A DNA stretch of 64,000 nucleotides from Pseudoneobacillus sp042683745 (GCF_042683745.1 NZ_JBHUJX010000025.1:186001-250000), one strand, 5' to 3'. Counted from the first letter of the stretch, positions 1 to 8,435 are shown. Made by a program: numbers and translations. The notes: generated by a model from the letters alone, not told the origin.

Positions 1-241
1 TCAGAAAACGAATTTGCTCTTTGTTTGATACTTTCGATTCCGGCAATTTCTTCACATCTTTGCTCTGCATTAGAATAGTTTTCCCAACAGTCATCTCATT
101 ATCAGATGTAACGACCGTTACTTTCAGAGCCCCACCCTGGATAGCAAGAGATTCTATATAACCTATTAGCAGCTCCCCATCGATTGACTTTCCCTTTACC
201 CAATCCCCTGCTTTTAAAATTGAATCTTTATTTGCAATCAT
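1..241 (-). CDS. IDEAL-domain-like protein, 3' part cut by window edge
   Basis: The gene starts at ATG 241 behind an AGAGGTG ribosome site and runs off the left edge, so only the first 80 residues are visible. They form a small beta-rich segment (GDWVKGKSIDGELLIGYIES) and then reach SNKEQIRFL. That string resembles the entry to the short IDEAL domain of Bacillus proteins (NKEQIRFLIDLAL...), but the domain itself lies outside the window. A copy of the ACTGTAA-N9-TTACAGT operator lies 42 bases upstream, shared with the next two genes, so it probably belongs to the same regulon. Function is unknown; the family name is an inference from the N-terminal part. Confidence 0.55.
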   Translation of the reverse strand, partial: MIANKDSILKAGDWVKGKSIDGELLIGYIESLAIQGGALKVTVVTSDNEMTVGKTILMQSKDVKKLPESKVSNKEQIRFL

Positions 242-282
242 TTTTTATTCACCTCTCTAATTTTTGGCTAAACTGCAAAATA

Positions 283-305
283 ACTGTAATTTATTTTATT
301 ACATT
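283..305. promoter_or_regulatory. Rrf2-type operator, copy 1
   Basis: ACTGTAA, nine bases, then TTACATT. This is the same 23-bp design as the copies at 805, 1353 and 1441, with one mismatch in the right half. It lies just upstream of the IDEAL-like gene and downstream of the rrf2 stop codon. Confidence 0.55.
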
Positions 306-340
306 TATAATAAAGAGAAGGCTTGGCCTCCGTTTGCTGG

Positions 341-754
341 TTATTCCGCGTGATTGATATGGTCGACAACGTCTTTAATGGTATAGGGCTTTAAATATTC
401 TCCGAGATGTTCTTCTGCACCCAAGAAAATGTTAAAGAGTACCTTTTTCATATTTGCGCCTACAATACAATTTTCATTTGAATCAGGACATTTAGGCTGC
501 AATGCGCCTTCAGATGTGATTCTATATATATCCCATAGATTTACTCCACTTAAATCCAGCACAAAAATAAATCCGCCGCCAGTTCCTTCTTTGGATTTTA
601 TGAATCCATGTTTTTTTAACAAACTAAGGACTTTGCGAATCCGTACTGGATGCACCCCAGCACTTTCCGATATAGCATCGCTTGTAGACATCCGATCCGG
701 CTGCAGAGCAAGATAAGTTAAACTATGAATGGCTAGAGTAAAATCACTATTCAT
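341..754 (-). CDS. saiR: Rrf2 family transcriptional regulator, SaiR-like
   Basis: A 137-residue winged-helix protein of the Rrf2 family. The N-terminal helix (residues 3-20) is followed by the helix-turn-helix (about 24-50, SESAGVHPVRIRKVLSLLKKHG) and the wing (KEGTGGGF, 56-62). Only two cysteines (C89, C96) lie in the C-terminal loop, where Fe-S members such as IscR carry three, so it may sense redox through thiols. A Spx paralogue lies directly upstream on the same strand. In Bacillus anthracis the Rrf2 protein SaiR controls spxA2, which fits this pair. A palindromic operator at 805-827 suggests autoregulation. The symbol is by analogy; YwnA-like Rrf2 proteins are the alternative. Confidence 0.7.
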   Translation of the reverse strand: MNSDFTLAIHSLTYLALQPDRMSTSDAISESAGVHPVRIRKVLSLLKKHGFIKSKEGTGGGFIFVLDLSGVNLWDIYRITSEGALQPKCPDSNENCIVGANMKKVLFNIFLGAEEHLGEYLKPYTIKDVVDHINHAE

Positions 755-804
755 CAGCAGCCTCCTAAGCCGTTAAGCAATTTCTTTCAATAATAGCAAG
801 AATT

Positions 805-827
805 ACTGTAATAATAAACATTACAGA
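805..827. promoter_or_regulatory. Rrf2-type operator, copy 2
   Basis: ACTGTAA, nine bases, TTACAGA: a near-perfect inverted repeat about 50 bases upstream of the rrf2 start. Read as an autoregulatory site. Confidence 0.65.
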
Positions 828-862
828 TTTCATTGTCAAGCAAAGCACTTCAATATTCTCTG

Positions 863-1258
863 TTAATTTGCTACATTAAACGCTTGCGTATAGGTGAATT
901 TACGGAGCTTACGCGGAAGAAAACTTGTAATTTCTTCTGCATTAAATCCAACCTGTAATCTTTTTTCATCCTGGATAATTGGCCTCTTCAGCATCTTGGG
1001 ATTATCCATAATCAATTTATATAATTCTTTCAGCGGAAGCGATTCAATATTTACGTTTAATTCCTGATATGCATTTGAAATAGTTGAGATAATCTCTTCT
1101 GTGCCATTTTCTGTCATGCGAAGAATGGATTTAATCTCGTCGAGTGTAATGGATTCTGATAAGATGTTTCTTTCAATATAATCAATTTGATGTTCCTCAA
1201 GCCAAGCTTTTGCTTTGCGGCAGGAGGAACAACTTGATGTTACATAAAGCGTCACCAT
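863..1258 (-). CDS. spxA2: Spx/ArsC family regulator (SpxA2-like)
   Basis: This is a thioredoxin-fold Spx protein of 131 residues, which is the usual Spx length. The N-terminal redox switch is CSSC (C10, C13) in TSSCSSCRKAK, and RPI near residue 100 matches the conserved Spx motif. Spx binds the RNA polymerase alpha subunit and reprogrammes transcription under thiol stress. ATG 1258 is chosen because AAGGGAGTG precedes it at normal distance; the longer upstream extension has no ribosome site. Two operator copies (1353, 1441) lie upstream and one rrf2 gene downstream. The C-terminus (TYTQAFNVAN) differs from the LRR/AN-type tails of housekeeping Spx, consistent with a paralogue. Confidence 0.85.
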   Translation of the reverse strand: MVTLYVTSSCSSCRKAKAWLEEHQIDYIERNILSESITLDEIKSILRMTENGTEEIISTISNAYQELNVNIESLPLKELYKLIMDNPKMLKRPIIQDEKRLQVGFNAEEITSFLPRKLRKFTYTQAFNVAN

Positions 1259-1352
1259 ATTTTCCACTCCCTTGATTACAATTTTTTTATGCTTTGCCGA
1301 ACAGTCCTGCATGTAGTTTATGTGATTAAACCGTTTAGTTTGGCAAAACTGA

Positions 1353-1375
1353 AATGTAAAATTAAAAATTACAGT
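1353..1375. promoter_or_regulatory. Rrf2-type operator, copy 3
   Basis: AATGTAA, nine bases, TTACAGT, with one mismatch in the left half. It sits inside a larger inverted repeat whose arms are TTTGGCAAAACTG (1340-1352) and CAGTTTTACCAAA (1372-1384), matching except for one position. It lies about 95 bases upstream of the spx start. Confidence 0.5.
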
Positions 1376-1440
1376 TTTACCAAAAAACGATTAGTACTTT
1401 GCAAAAATAACAATACCAATTATATTATGCAAATAACTAT

Positions 1441-1463
1441 ACTGTAACTATAATATTTACAGT
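1441..1463. promoter_or_regulatory. Rrf2-type operator, copy 4 (perfect palindrome)
   Basis: ACTGTAA, nine bases, TTACAGT with both halves perfect. It lies 88 bases from copy 3, close to eight helical turns, in the spx upstream region. Confidence 0.6.
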
Positions 1464-1489
1464 TAATAAAGTCAACAGCAAATTTAATT

Positions 1490-1800
1490 AAGACTAGGAT
1501 AAAAGCTTCATCTATGTTGAACCGAAAAGGCTAGAAACAGCTGAATGCATTTGCGGGAATACCCTGCTTCATCGGCTTTACGAAGCAGGGTAAGTGGGTT
1601 CTAAATCATGGATTCCCTACTTCATAGCCGGTAGTGATGATGGTAGAGTACCGGAAGCCTAAGCCTTAATAAGGGACATTTCACAGAAACTTTTCCGCTA
1701 AAAAAGTATACGTTTTAACTTTTGAGCTCTATACATAAACAATTTTGATGATCATAAATTCATGATTGCTTAATCGAAACACTGTCCCTAGATTTTTTCA
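1490..1800. other. gene-free stretch with hairpins, possible element remnant
   Basis: No coding sequence is seen. There is a perfect 10-bp stem (1561-1570 with 1582-1591, ACCCTGCTTC arms), a second stem CCGGTA/TACCGG (1628-1633 with 1649-1654), and inverted AGGGACA/TGTCCCT (1672-1678, 1783-1789). The last pair resembles worn ends of an insertion element. No transposase fragment was recognised. Confidence 0.3.
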
Positions 1801-2002
1801 AATATGAAGACCCCATACCTTTTTCTTTGCTCTGTTTTTATGTAAAAGCTTCTTTCATCCTATCTTCCTAAAATTATAGATACTTTTCGAACAAGTTACA
1901 GTTTGGCCGTTACAAATTTAAATGAATGTAACGAAGCAAGTATATACTTTCCTTCGGTAAGGGAACCCTAGTCATACATTTCTCTGATTGGGGACGGGCT
2001 AA

Positions 2003-2437
2003 ATGAAAATTCTATCCATGATTCAGCCCTGGGCTAGTTTGTTTGTCCTTGGCGAGTCCAAATATGAAACGAGGACATGGAGAACCAACTATCGAGGTCC
2101 ATTAGCGATTCATACAAGCAAAAAACCGGACAAGGCCGCCTGTGGCTACCCGAGGGTTCAGGAGCTGCTCCAAAAACACGGATATTCAGGAGAAGACCTC
2201 CCGACAGGTGTGATCATTGGCGTTTGTGAACTGAAAAATTGCATAAGAGTGGTTGAAAACAATGAAACTTTGGCGGTACTGGAAGATGGGCGCATTGTTT
2301 CGGGAATTGAATTTTTATTAGGTGATTATCGGGTAGGCGGTTACGCCTGGGAAGTGGAAGGGATGCGGACGTTAAATGAGTTTATTCCTGCAAAAGGGCA
2401 GCTTGGGCTGTGGGAATATCCCGGATTAATTCATTAA
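2003..2437 (+). CDS. ASCH domain protein
   Basis: A 144-residue protein that reads as an ASCH (PUA-like) domain almost from end to end. It opens with MKILSMIQPWASLFVLGES, typical of the family, has the ETRTWRTNYRG strand-loop, and continues with PTGVIIGVCELKNC. ASCH domains fold like PUA domains and are thought to bind or modify RNA; some members are amidohydrolases acting on modified cytidine. No partner gene sits beside it, and both flanks are gene-free, so it behaves as a stand-alone accessory gene. Start ATG 2003 follows GGGGACGGG. Substrate unknown. Confidence 0.8.
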   Translation: MKILSMIQPWASLFVLGESKYETRTWRTNYRGPLAIHTSKKPDKAACGYPRVQELLQKHGYSGEDLPTGVIIGVCELKNCIRVVENNETLAVLEDGRIVSGIEFLLGDYRVGGYAWEVEGMRTLNEFIPAKGQLGLWEYPGLIH

Positions 2438-2746
2438 AAACTCGTCTTAGTTAAGTCAGCAGGACTTCCTAAAACGGCGAATGTGTTACCTAAAATGTAA
2501 TCCCGTAGTTGCTAGGAGAGCAGCCACCACCCTGGAGTAGTCGTATTCTTGTTAACACAAAGAAGTATCGGGAAAGGTCTTTTTTTTGTTATTTGTTATT
2601 CCCCATCGGCCTAGTCAGCGTATTTACTTACTTCAGAATCCTAGGCCGGGAGCCTCATGGGACCTGCAATTTATCCATTATAAGGATAGAAGTAGCTGAA
2701 TAACATCTAAATGGCCTACTTCTCTGAAGGAAATAGACCATTATTT
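2438..2746. other. gene-free stretch
   Basis: The only structure seen is an 8-bp inverted repeat CGGCCTAG/CTAGGCCG (2607-2614 with 2641-2648). A 64-codon open frame here (2509-2703) has no ribosome site and an unconvincing composition, so it was not called. Confidence 0.4.
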
Positions 2747-3841
2747 TTAAAAGGCCGGAGCAGGTAATTCGCCAATTTTCATTCGAAGTAAACTATATGG
2801 TTTTTCTCGTAAATCTCTTCCATAATGAAATCTGGCCAGCCGATGTAATTGGTTTACAATGACATATAAGTATCCATCAGGGCCAATTGAAAAAGTATCC
2901 GGCCATAGTATTCTTGGATCATGTGCAATGGTTTCCATTACACCATTCGGCAATATCTTTCGAATACTGTTATTTTCGTAGTCCCCAGCATAAACAGTTC
3001 CCTTTACATCGGTGATCATTCCATCGGACGCACCTTTTTCTCCCCAATACTCCACATGATAAGTTAAATCCAAATCCGGTATTGTTCTGTCTCTCAGGGC
3101 TTCTGTTGAGATCGAGAACAAATGACGACTGGTTAGTGGAGCAAAATATAATATCTTTCCATCGGGAGAAATCGCAAGACTATCAGAAGCCAGTCTAAAT
3201 GGAGAAGTTGAACCATCTTTGTTTCGATTCATTAATATTCGACCTTCTACTTTCGGTAAAAAATAGGGATCGGGTGAAGTTGAATTTGCACCATTTAACC
3301 GTCTAAACGCGTTTCCATTTGATAAATCTACGACAATAATAGCTCCCGGTCCTCTTGAAGAAGAATCCGTTATATAGGCATAACCTTCTTTTCCAACACG
3401 AAAATCAAAACGTACATCATTCAGATAAGTTGTAGTCAGAACAACATCTTCCGTAAAGGTATATACTCTTCTAATTGTATTGGTTTTTAAATCAACTGCG
3501 ACTAATTTTGCCCCGCCATTAATAGGTTCAGAAAAATTAGGTGCGGCAGTATCTAATATCCAAAGCGTTCCCCTTCCATCAGCCACTACACTTTGAACAC
3601 TGATGAAAGTCGTTGTGATATTCTCGAGGTTAACCAAATTAGTTTGTAAATTAGGAAAAGGCTGCAATTTATCCCCAACAATTTCCGCCACCGTAAATTT
3701 AACATCGTCTCCCCATTTCGGAAAGCAAATGAAAATACGACCGGTTTCTGAAACAGTAACACCTGTAGGCATAGCCCCATAAAATGCATAAACTAGTTCT
3801 AAATTACCGAAATATTTTTCACTAGGTAACATAGGTTTCAT
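2747..3841 (-). CDS. major royal jelly/yellow family beta-propeller protein
   Basis: A 364-residue protein resembling the MRJP/yellow family (bacterial L-dopachrome tautomerase-related proteins), a six-bladed propeller. Family features include TGVTVSETGRIFICFPKWGD near the start, then GTLWILDTAAP, AYITDSSSRGPGAIIVVDL (about 160-180), SPDGKILYFAPLTSRHLF and GASDGMITDVKGTVYAGDYENNSI. No signal peptide is evident, so it probably stays in the cytoplasm. Start ATG 3841 follows GAGGAGG at five bases, better than the upstream ATG at 3859. It is a single gene with gene-free flanks. Ligand and reaction are unknown. Confidence 0.8.
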   Translation of the reverse strand: MKPMLPSEKYFGNLELVYAFYGAMPTGVTVSETGRIFICFPKWGDDVKFTVAEIVGDKLQPFPNLQTNLVNLENITTTFISVQSVVADGRGTLWILDTAAPNFSEPINGGAKLVAVDLKTNTIRRVYTFTEDVVLTTTYLNDVRFDFRVGKEGYAYITDSSSRGPGAIIVVDLSNGNAFRRLNGANSTSPDPYFLPKVEGRILMNRNKDGSTSPFRLASDSLAISPDGKILYFAPLTSRHLFSISTEALRDRTIPDLDLTYHVEYWGEKGASDGMITDVKGTVYAGDYENNSIRKILPNGVMETIAHDPRILWPDTFSIGPDGYLYVIVNQLHRLARFHYGRDLREKPYSLLRMKIGELPAPAF

Positions 3842-4330
3842 AATATCCTCCTCAAACATTGTAAACGGATATCTCCTATATATGATTTATATTTTTTCTA
3901 GTGCATGTTTCTTAATAAGTTTTTGAAGAGATAATTGAAATGATTGTTTTCGAAATTTAATAATTCTGTCAGAACCCCAAATATATATAGTATGTTTTTC
4001 CACCGTATTAAACGCAAGCAAGGATACGAAAAATGTCAGTTTACTATCTTTTTAGTCGCATAATATACAGTAGGTATTTATATTTTTTAACATTTACAAA
4101 CATAGGTTTTTTTGAGAAATTGATTCATGTATGTTATGGAACCTTGCGAATTATCACACAAAGCGAAGTTGTATAGATATTAATATTAATACATTTTTCT
4201 AAAAATGTTTTTGTGTGGTAACAACGCAGTTAGTGAATAAAAAAATGTTAAGATTATGTAAAGAGAGGCAAAATAAGGAAAATGAGGTAATGAAGTTCAA
4301 TATTTTAAAGTGAAAGTAGGAGATGGTGAG
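3842..4330. other. gene-free stretch between divergent genes
   Basis: No gene is seen. A 12-bp inverted repeat with one mismatch (TTATCACACAAA at 4151-4162 and TTTGTGTGGTAA at 4210-4221) flanks an AT-rich core. It could be an operator pair or the end of a lost element. Confidence 0.35.
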
Positions 4331-4669
4331 ATGTCAGAAGATGATTTATTTTCAAATAAGGGATCTAATGTTTATGAAATATATTTAAAAATACTCGATT
4401 TATTGAAAGAAATTGGACCTTTTGAAATTGAGTTTAAAAAGGCTTCTATACATCTTTTAAATAAATCTTCCTTTGGAGGAGTTCATCCAAAAAAGAAATG
4501 GTTAGATTTTATTTTAGTAACAAACCATCAAATTGAACACGAGAAGATAACTAAGATTGAACAAGTTTCCAAAAACCGATTTCACAATAATTTTAGATTT
4601 CATAGTGAAGACGAACTTAATCAAGAATTTTTATTTCTCTTAAAAGAATCATATCAATTAATGAGTTAG
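4331..4669 (+). CDS. DUF5655-like protein
   Basis: A 112-residue protein matching the DUF5655 pattern: an N-terminal helix, then IHLLNKSSFGGVHPKKKWLD and FILVTNHQI, with a C-terminal segment covering the family's closing helix. The function of this family is unknown; the domain is sometimes found fused to DNA-binding or restriction-type proteins. ATG 4331 is preferred over GTG 4310 because GGAG lies about eight bases before it. It stands alone between gene-free stretches. Confidence 0.65.
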   Translation: MSEDDLFSNKGSNVYEIYLKILDLLKEIGPFEIEFKKASIHLLNKSSFGGVHPKKKWLDFILVTNHQIEHEKITKIEQVSKNRFHNNFRFHSEDELNQEFLFLLKESYQLMS

Positions 4670-4763
4670 TTAGAGAAAGGATATTTATTACAAATGAACA
4701 TCATTTTCTTAGGAATTATATCAGGTATAATATTTGAATTATTATCTGTACGCATTAGTTGAA

Positions 4764-4796
4764 CAAGAAAAGCGACTGTTCTTATTGAACAATCGC
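4764..4796 (-). terminator. possible terminator, minus strand
   Basis: A 10-bp stem (4772-4781 with 4787-4796, one G-U pair) is followed on the minus strand by TTTTCTTGTT. It is 290 bases from the nearest minus-strand gene, so its owner is uncertain. The rest of 4670-5082 shows no gene; a 22-codon frame at 4694 looks like a leftover. Confidence 0.35.
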
Positions 4797-5082
4797 CCCG
4801 CTATAAGAAGAAGAGAATCTAGCCCTGCCTCCTAAAAATAAATATCATCTTTTATAATACGGAACACTTTTCTAAAAGTGATTGGAATCTGTAAATTATT
4901 ATTTTTTTACTCCAACCCATTATAGCTTAAAAAGTACAGTTTCTTCTCGAGCTAACTGTCCGTTTATTGAATTGACCGATGGCAGTAATATATTGAAGTT
5001 TTAGATCAACTTTTCAGGAAATATATAAGCAAAAAGAATTTATACTGCATCCCTGTACTTTAATTATTAGGTAATTTGTCTC

Positions 5083-5457
5083 TCATCCTGTACAAATCAT
5101 AATTTTATTCATGTCAGGATCACTAATTGTAAAATAGGAAAAATCATCAAAACTTACGATCCCCGACTCCATTTTATATCCTAAACTTTTAACGTAAGTA
5201 AACGCTTCATCAATATCAAAAGTGTGAAAGTTGAATATTGGATACTCACTATTATTTGACCTTTTTATTACACCTTCAGGCCCTGCATCTAAGGTTAAAC
5301 CTGTTTGATTATTTATTTTTATATTGAATACAGGTCGGACAATATTAGAGTAGTCGTACTCCTGGCCAAGTAGCTTTGAATACCATTCCACTGATCTTTT
5401 TAGATTACTGACATGAACAAAAATAGTATTAATTTGGTTTTTAACTGGGCTGTTCAT
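5083..5457 (-). CDS. VOC superfamily (glyoxalase/bleomycin-resistance fold) protein
   Basis: A 124-residue single-module VOC protein. Two beta-alpha-beta-beta-beta halves are visible: INTIFVHVSNLKRSVEWYSKLLG (first module) and FHTFDIDEAFTYVKSLGYKM (second), ending in DPDMNKIMIC. Members are metal enzymes or drug-binding proteins; the usual metal-binding His/Glu pattern is only partly kept here (H at the first strand, E missing or moved), so the activity cannot be named. ATG 5457 follows AAGGAGTG. The GTG 12 bases upstream lies inside the ribosome site and was rejected. Confidence 0.75.
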   Translation of the reverse strand: MNSPVKNQINTIFVHVSNLKRSVEWYSKLLGQEYDYSNIVRPVFNIKINNQTGLTLDAGPEGVIKRSNNSEYPIFNFHTFDIDEAFTYVKSLGYKMESGIVSFDDFSYFTISDPDMNKIMICTG

Positions 5458-5544
5458 AATAAATATCACTCCTTATATAAATGGAAACACATTACGGTCT
5501 CATCTATATAACGAAGTCGGCAATAAAAACCTTACATACATTTT

Positions 5545-6504
5545 TTAAAAAATGTGATAAAAATATTTGGCATTCATATCTACATTTAGCTCTTTTGCTG
5601 CCAACGTCATTAAATCCCAGGAAAAACAATAAAATTTCCAATAAGACACTTTTCCTTCAAAGAGTTCAAAGTAATGAATGTTGTTGAGGTAAAGTTTGTT
5701 ATCTTGCTTCTCCTCTAACTCAACAATTACTGGGCGACCCCAAAGTTCTACGTACTCGGAAACAATAATATGTTGGTTTTGAACTATTTCTGCCCAATCT
5801 CTTAAAGAGTTTTTCTCTGTTTCATTTTTACCCATCTCGAGCCCAGAATGAGTGATGTCTGTTATTACATTTTCATTTAATACTGAAGCAATTAGTTCCG
5901 GGTTCTTCTCTCTAAAACCTTTTAGAAGCAAATCAATTGTTGTATTAGCAGCAAGATTTTTTAAAGCTCTTTTTTCCTTTCTGAATAATTCCAATTTCAA
6001 ATTATGACGCATTTTACTTCGCGCCCTGCTTAGGTTTGTGTAAACTGCCCCCTCGGAAGTGGTCAAAATTTCCGCAACCTCGCTTCCTTTAAATTGAAGA
6101 ACATCAGACAAAATAAGAGCAACATATTGGGTAGGTGGTAAATTTCTTACCAAAAAATCCAGATGTTCCAATAATAGAAACTCATTGGTTGTTGCTTTAT
6201 CGTCCAAAATATAGTCTTCTAACGGTACATTTAGATATTTATGTTTTCTTAATTGATCAATCCATAAATTAGTGGCTATTTTAAATAGATACGCTCTTGT
6301 ATTTATAGGCTGAAATATCTTGGCTAATACGGAAAGTGATTTCAATAAGGTGTCTTGGACTAAATCCTCCGCATCCCAGGGAGATCTTGTTAATTTAAAA
6401 CAATAATTCCACAATTCACTTCGATATGGCTCAATCATTTGTTTGAATTCCCGCTCAATATTTCTTAAATCATCGCTTAGGATGTTAAGGTTATCTTTTG
6501 ACAT
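5545..6504 (-). CDS. ECF-type sigma factor with SnoaL-like C-terminal domain
   Basis: A 319-residue sigma-70 family protein. Region 2 covers about residues 15-85 (SPWDAEDLVQDTLLKSL, then the YLFKIATNLWIDQLRK helix). Region 4 follows (about 120-175, LPPTQYVALILSDVLQFKGSEVAEIL and TSEGAVYTNLSRARSKM). The last 120 residues look like an NTF2/SnoaL fold. In ECF groups with such tails, the tail acts in place of a separate anti-sigma factor. No anti-sigma gene is adjacent. A divergent paralogue starts 246 bases away. ATG 6504 is chosen for its GGAG site; the longer frame from 6549 has none. Confidence 0.8.
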   Translation of the reverse strand: MSKDNLNILSDDLRNIEREFKQMIEPYRSELWNYCFKLTRSPWDAEDLVQDTLLKSLSVLAKIFQPINTRAYLFKIATNLWIDQLRKHKYLNVPLEDYILDDKATTNEFLLLEHLDFLVRNLPPTQYVALILSDVLQFKGSEVAEILTTSEGAVYTNLSRARSKMRHNLKLELFRKEKRALKNLAANTTIDLLLKGFREKNPELIASVLNENVITDITHSGLEMGKNETEKNSLRDWAEIVQNQHIIVSEYVELWGRPVIVELEEKQDNKLYLNNIHYFELFEGKVSYWKFYCFSWDLMTLAAKELNVDMNAKYFYHIF

Positions 6505-6750
6505 AAAATATATCTCCAAACCTAATTGTACTTTTTTAGCTGAATTCACTTATTCCACAAAAAGACTCCTTTATCCTGCTTCTTATCAAGTACCTTTTGT
6601 CCAACAAACAGCTTCAGAAAAATAAACTCTACCCCTTTTATATGAAAGATGATACTAATCATTTAATTTCTTAAAAATATTTTTCCTAGCACGTATAATT
6701 CTACGATATAAAATCGTTTATTTAGTATATTGATATTAGGAGGAATTTTA

Positions 6751-7689
6751 ATGAAAGTAATTGATAACATTTCTTTGGATATGGTGAATGAAACGAGAAA
6801 AGTAAGAGATCAATTTTTCAAAACCATTTCTGATTATTCAACAGATTTATGGAATTATTGTAAATATATCACTGGATCCCCTTGGGATGGTGAAGACCTC
6901 TATCAAGAAACGATGATAAAATCTTTTGGCTTTCTTCCACAAAGATGGAGTGAAATAACTGACAAAAAATATTACCTGTTTAAAGTTGCAACAAATACCT
7001 GGATTGACCAGTGCAGAAAGCTAAAACGAGAAACGGGAATTTTAGAGGAACCATGTGAAATGATCGAAGATTTCTCGAGTCCTCTTTTATTGGAAGAAAT
7101 TCTAACATCATTAGATTCTCATTTGACACCAAAGCAACTTGCAGCTTTTCTTTTATTGGATATTTTCAAATTTAATGCTAAGGAAGCAGCCGGAATTTTA
7201 CAAAGCACTCCAGGAGGAGTTTATTCTGCAGTACAACGTGCGAGGAGAAAAATAGATTCCATTGATTTTACTCAATCAAACTCTGAGATTTCTAACCATA
7301 AAACCAAAAGAACCATTCAATTATATTTAGAAGCATTTAATAATGGTGATTTGGATGGTATGTTAAAACTATTCAGTGATCATGCACAGAATGAAGCCTA
7401 TTTTGGGTTCCAAGAGTTTTCTAAGGATGAGATGATAAAAGGATCTCTAAGGTACGGCCTACCTGGACATACCGCACGAGAAATTATTCTATGGAATAAA
7501 CCCGTGATTATTGTGTTTGCTAATGGGGAACAGGGACCTGAAATCCATGATATACAACTACAGGAGATTGAAAACGGAAAAATAGTAAGTCATAAAAGTT
7601 ATTTCTTTAGAAGAGAGTTTATTCTGGCTGCTGCAAAAGCGCTTGGAATAAAAGCGCAGTTGGAAAAACCACCGGTGGATTGGACCTAA
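6751..7689 (+). CDS. ECF-type sigma factor with SnoaL-like C-terminal domain (paralogue)
   Basis: A 312-residue homologue of the divergent neighbour. It shares the landmarks LWNYC, SPWDGEDLYQET, YLFKVATNTWIDQCRK and the region-4 helix-turn-helix (FNAKEAAGILQSTPGGVYSAV). The C-terminal 125 residues start TKRTIQLYLEAFNNGDLDG, a clear SnoaL/NTF2-like opening. The start is firm: TAGGAGG at 6737 is followed by ATG 6751. The head-to-head layout suggests shared or cross control from the 246-bp gap, which is AT-rich and contains GTATAATTCTACGATATAAA. Target promoters are unknown. Confidence 0.8.
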   Translation: MKVIDNISLDMVNETRKVRDQFFKTISDYSTDLWNYCKYITGSPWDGEDLYQETMIKSFGFLPQRWSEITDKKYYLFKVATNTWIDQCRKLKRETGILEEPCEMIEDFSSPLLLEEILTSLDSHLTPKQLAAFLLLDIFKFNAKEAAGILQSTPGGVYSAVQRARRKIDSIDFTQSNSEISNHKTKRTIQLYLEAFNNGDLDGMLKLFSDHAQNEAYFGFQEFSKDEMIKGSLRYGLPGHTAREIILWNKPVIIVFANGEQGPEIHDIQLQEIENGKIVSHKSYFFRREFILAAAKALGIKAQLEKPPVDWT

Positions 7690-7697
7690 GCTTTAGG

Positions 7698-7722
7698 GGA
7701 TAACATTTGTTATCCTTTTTTT
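7698..7722 (+). terminator. intrinsic terminator of the second sigma gene
   Basis: GGATAAC/GTTATCC stem with ATTT loop, followed by seven T. Confidence 0.85.
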
Positions 7723-8011
7723 GTTTCTTACATATTAAAACTAATACCTTTGTTTCTACTTGTTGCAGAAATGATATACAGTATATAGTTTATTCAAAGT
7801 CCATTTAAAAAGAGCTGCCGTACATCACCTAACTTAAGCATAAGCCTACGTTACTTGATATAGATATAGCTTGAGCAAGCTCTTATTATGGGAACAAATA
7901 AAACTATAATTAGAACGGATACAATATTAACCTTGCATATTATCGGCTTACTGTGATTATCCCTTATGGATGATTAGCCTTTGTTAGTGCAATTAAAATA
8001 TATAATGCAGT
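7723..8011. other. gene-free stretch
   Basis: No gene is seen. A perfect 12-bp inverted repeat, GCAATTAAAATA (7989-8000) and TATTTTAATTGC (8013-8024), crosses the end of the decayed DinB gene and may have been its terminator. Confidence 0.35.
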
Positions 8012-8435
8012 TTATTTTAATTGCATTTGCTTCATACTTTTAATGATCACCATGTATAGATTTTCATTGTTCATATGAAAAATAACCATTTCTCCTAATG
8101 TTCTCATACCTTAAAAAAGATTCTTTAAGTGGTTCATGAAGGTGTCCCTTAAATGCTTGTTCAATTAGAATAGCTTGATTTTCTAGTGGCTTAATTAGTT
8201 TATCCATTGAAGGCTGTTGTTCTGTCCAATTTTTTGGTTTACTCCCACTTGGAATCATCAAGTGATAAGATATAGGCATTTGTCTATTCACATTAATAGC
8301 AGGAAACATTGTATTATCCCAACAACCTACTAAGATATGGCCAGCATTCCATCAGATACTGTTATTATGGCCATGAGGAATTTGGTCAACGACTTCCTTT
8401 CAGCCGTGTGGCATATTCGTTGGCATACCTTCTTA
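8012..8435 (-). pseudogene. decayed DinB-family gene
   Basis: Minus-strand translation gives DinB_2-type sequence in pieces: IPHGHNNSI, WNAGHILVGCWDN, GSKPKNWTEQQPSMDKLIKP, QAFKGHLHEPLKESF. After a frame change near 8105 it continues TLGEMVIFHMNNENLYMVII to a TAA at 8012-8014. In the main frame two TGA codons interrupt it (8352-8354, 8400-8402). The first stands where relatives have a residue just before the WN.GHI motif. Two nonsense codons plus a frameshift argue for a dead gene rather than sequencing error. The N-terminal end cannot be traced beyond about 8435. The longest intact frame (81 codons, 8064-8309) is only a fragment of it. Confidence 0.7.

Noticed and set aside
2509..2703. 64-codon plus-strand frame after the ASCH gene
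   Set aside because: No ribosome site, odd composition, overlaps an inverted repeat.
4694..4762. 22-codon frame MNIIFLGIISGIIFELLSVR with an upstream AGAGAAAGG
   Set aside because: Too short to judge; may be the start of a deleted membrane protein, but no support beyond the weak site.
5458..5469. GTG start for the VOC protein
   Set aside because: It lies within the AAGGAGTG ribosome site; ATG 5457 has proper spacing.
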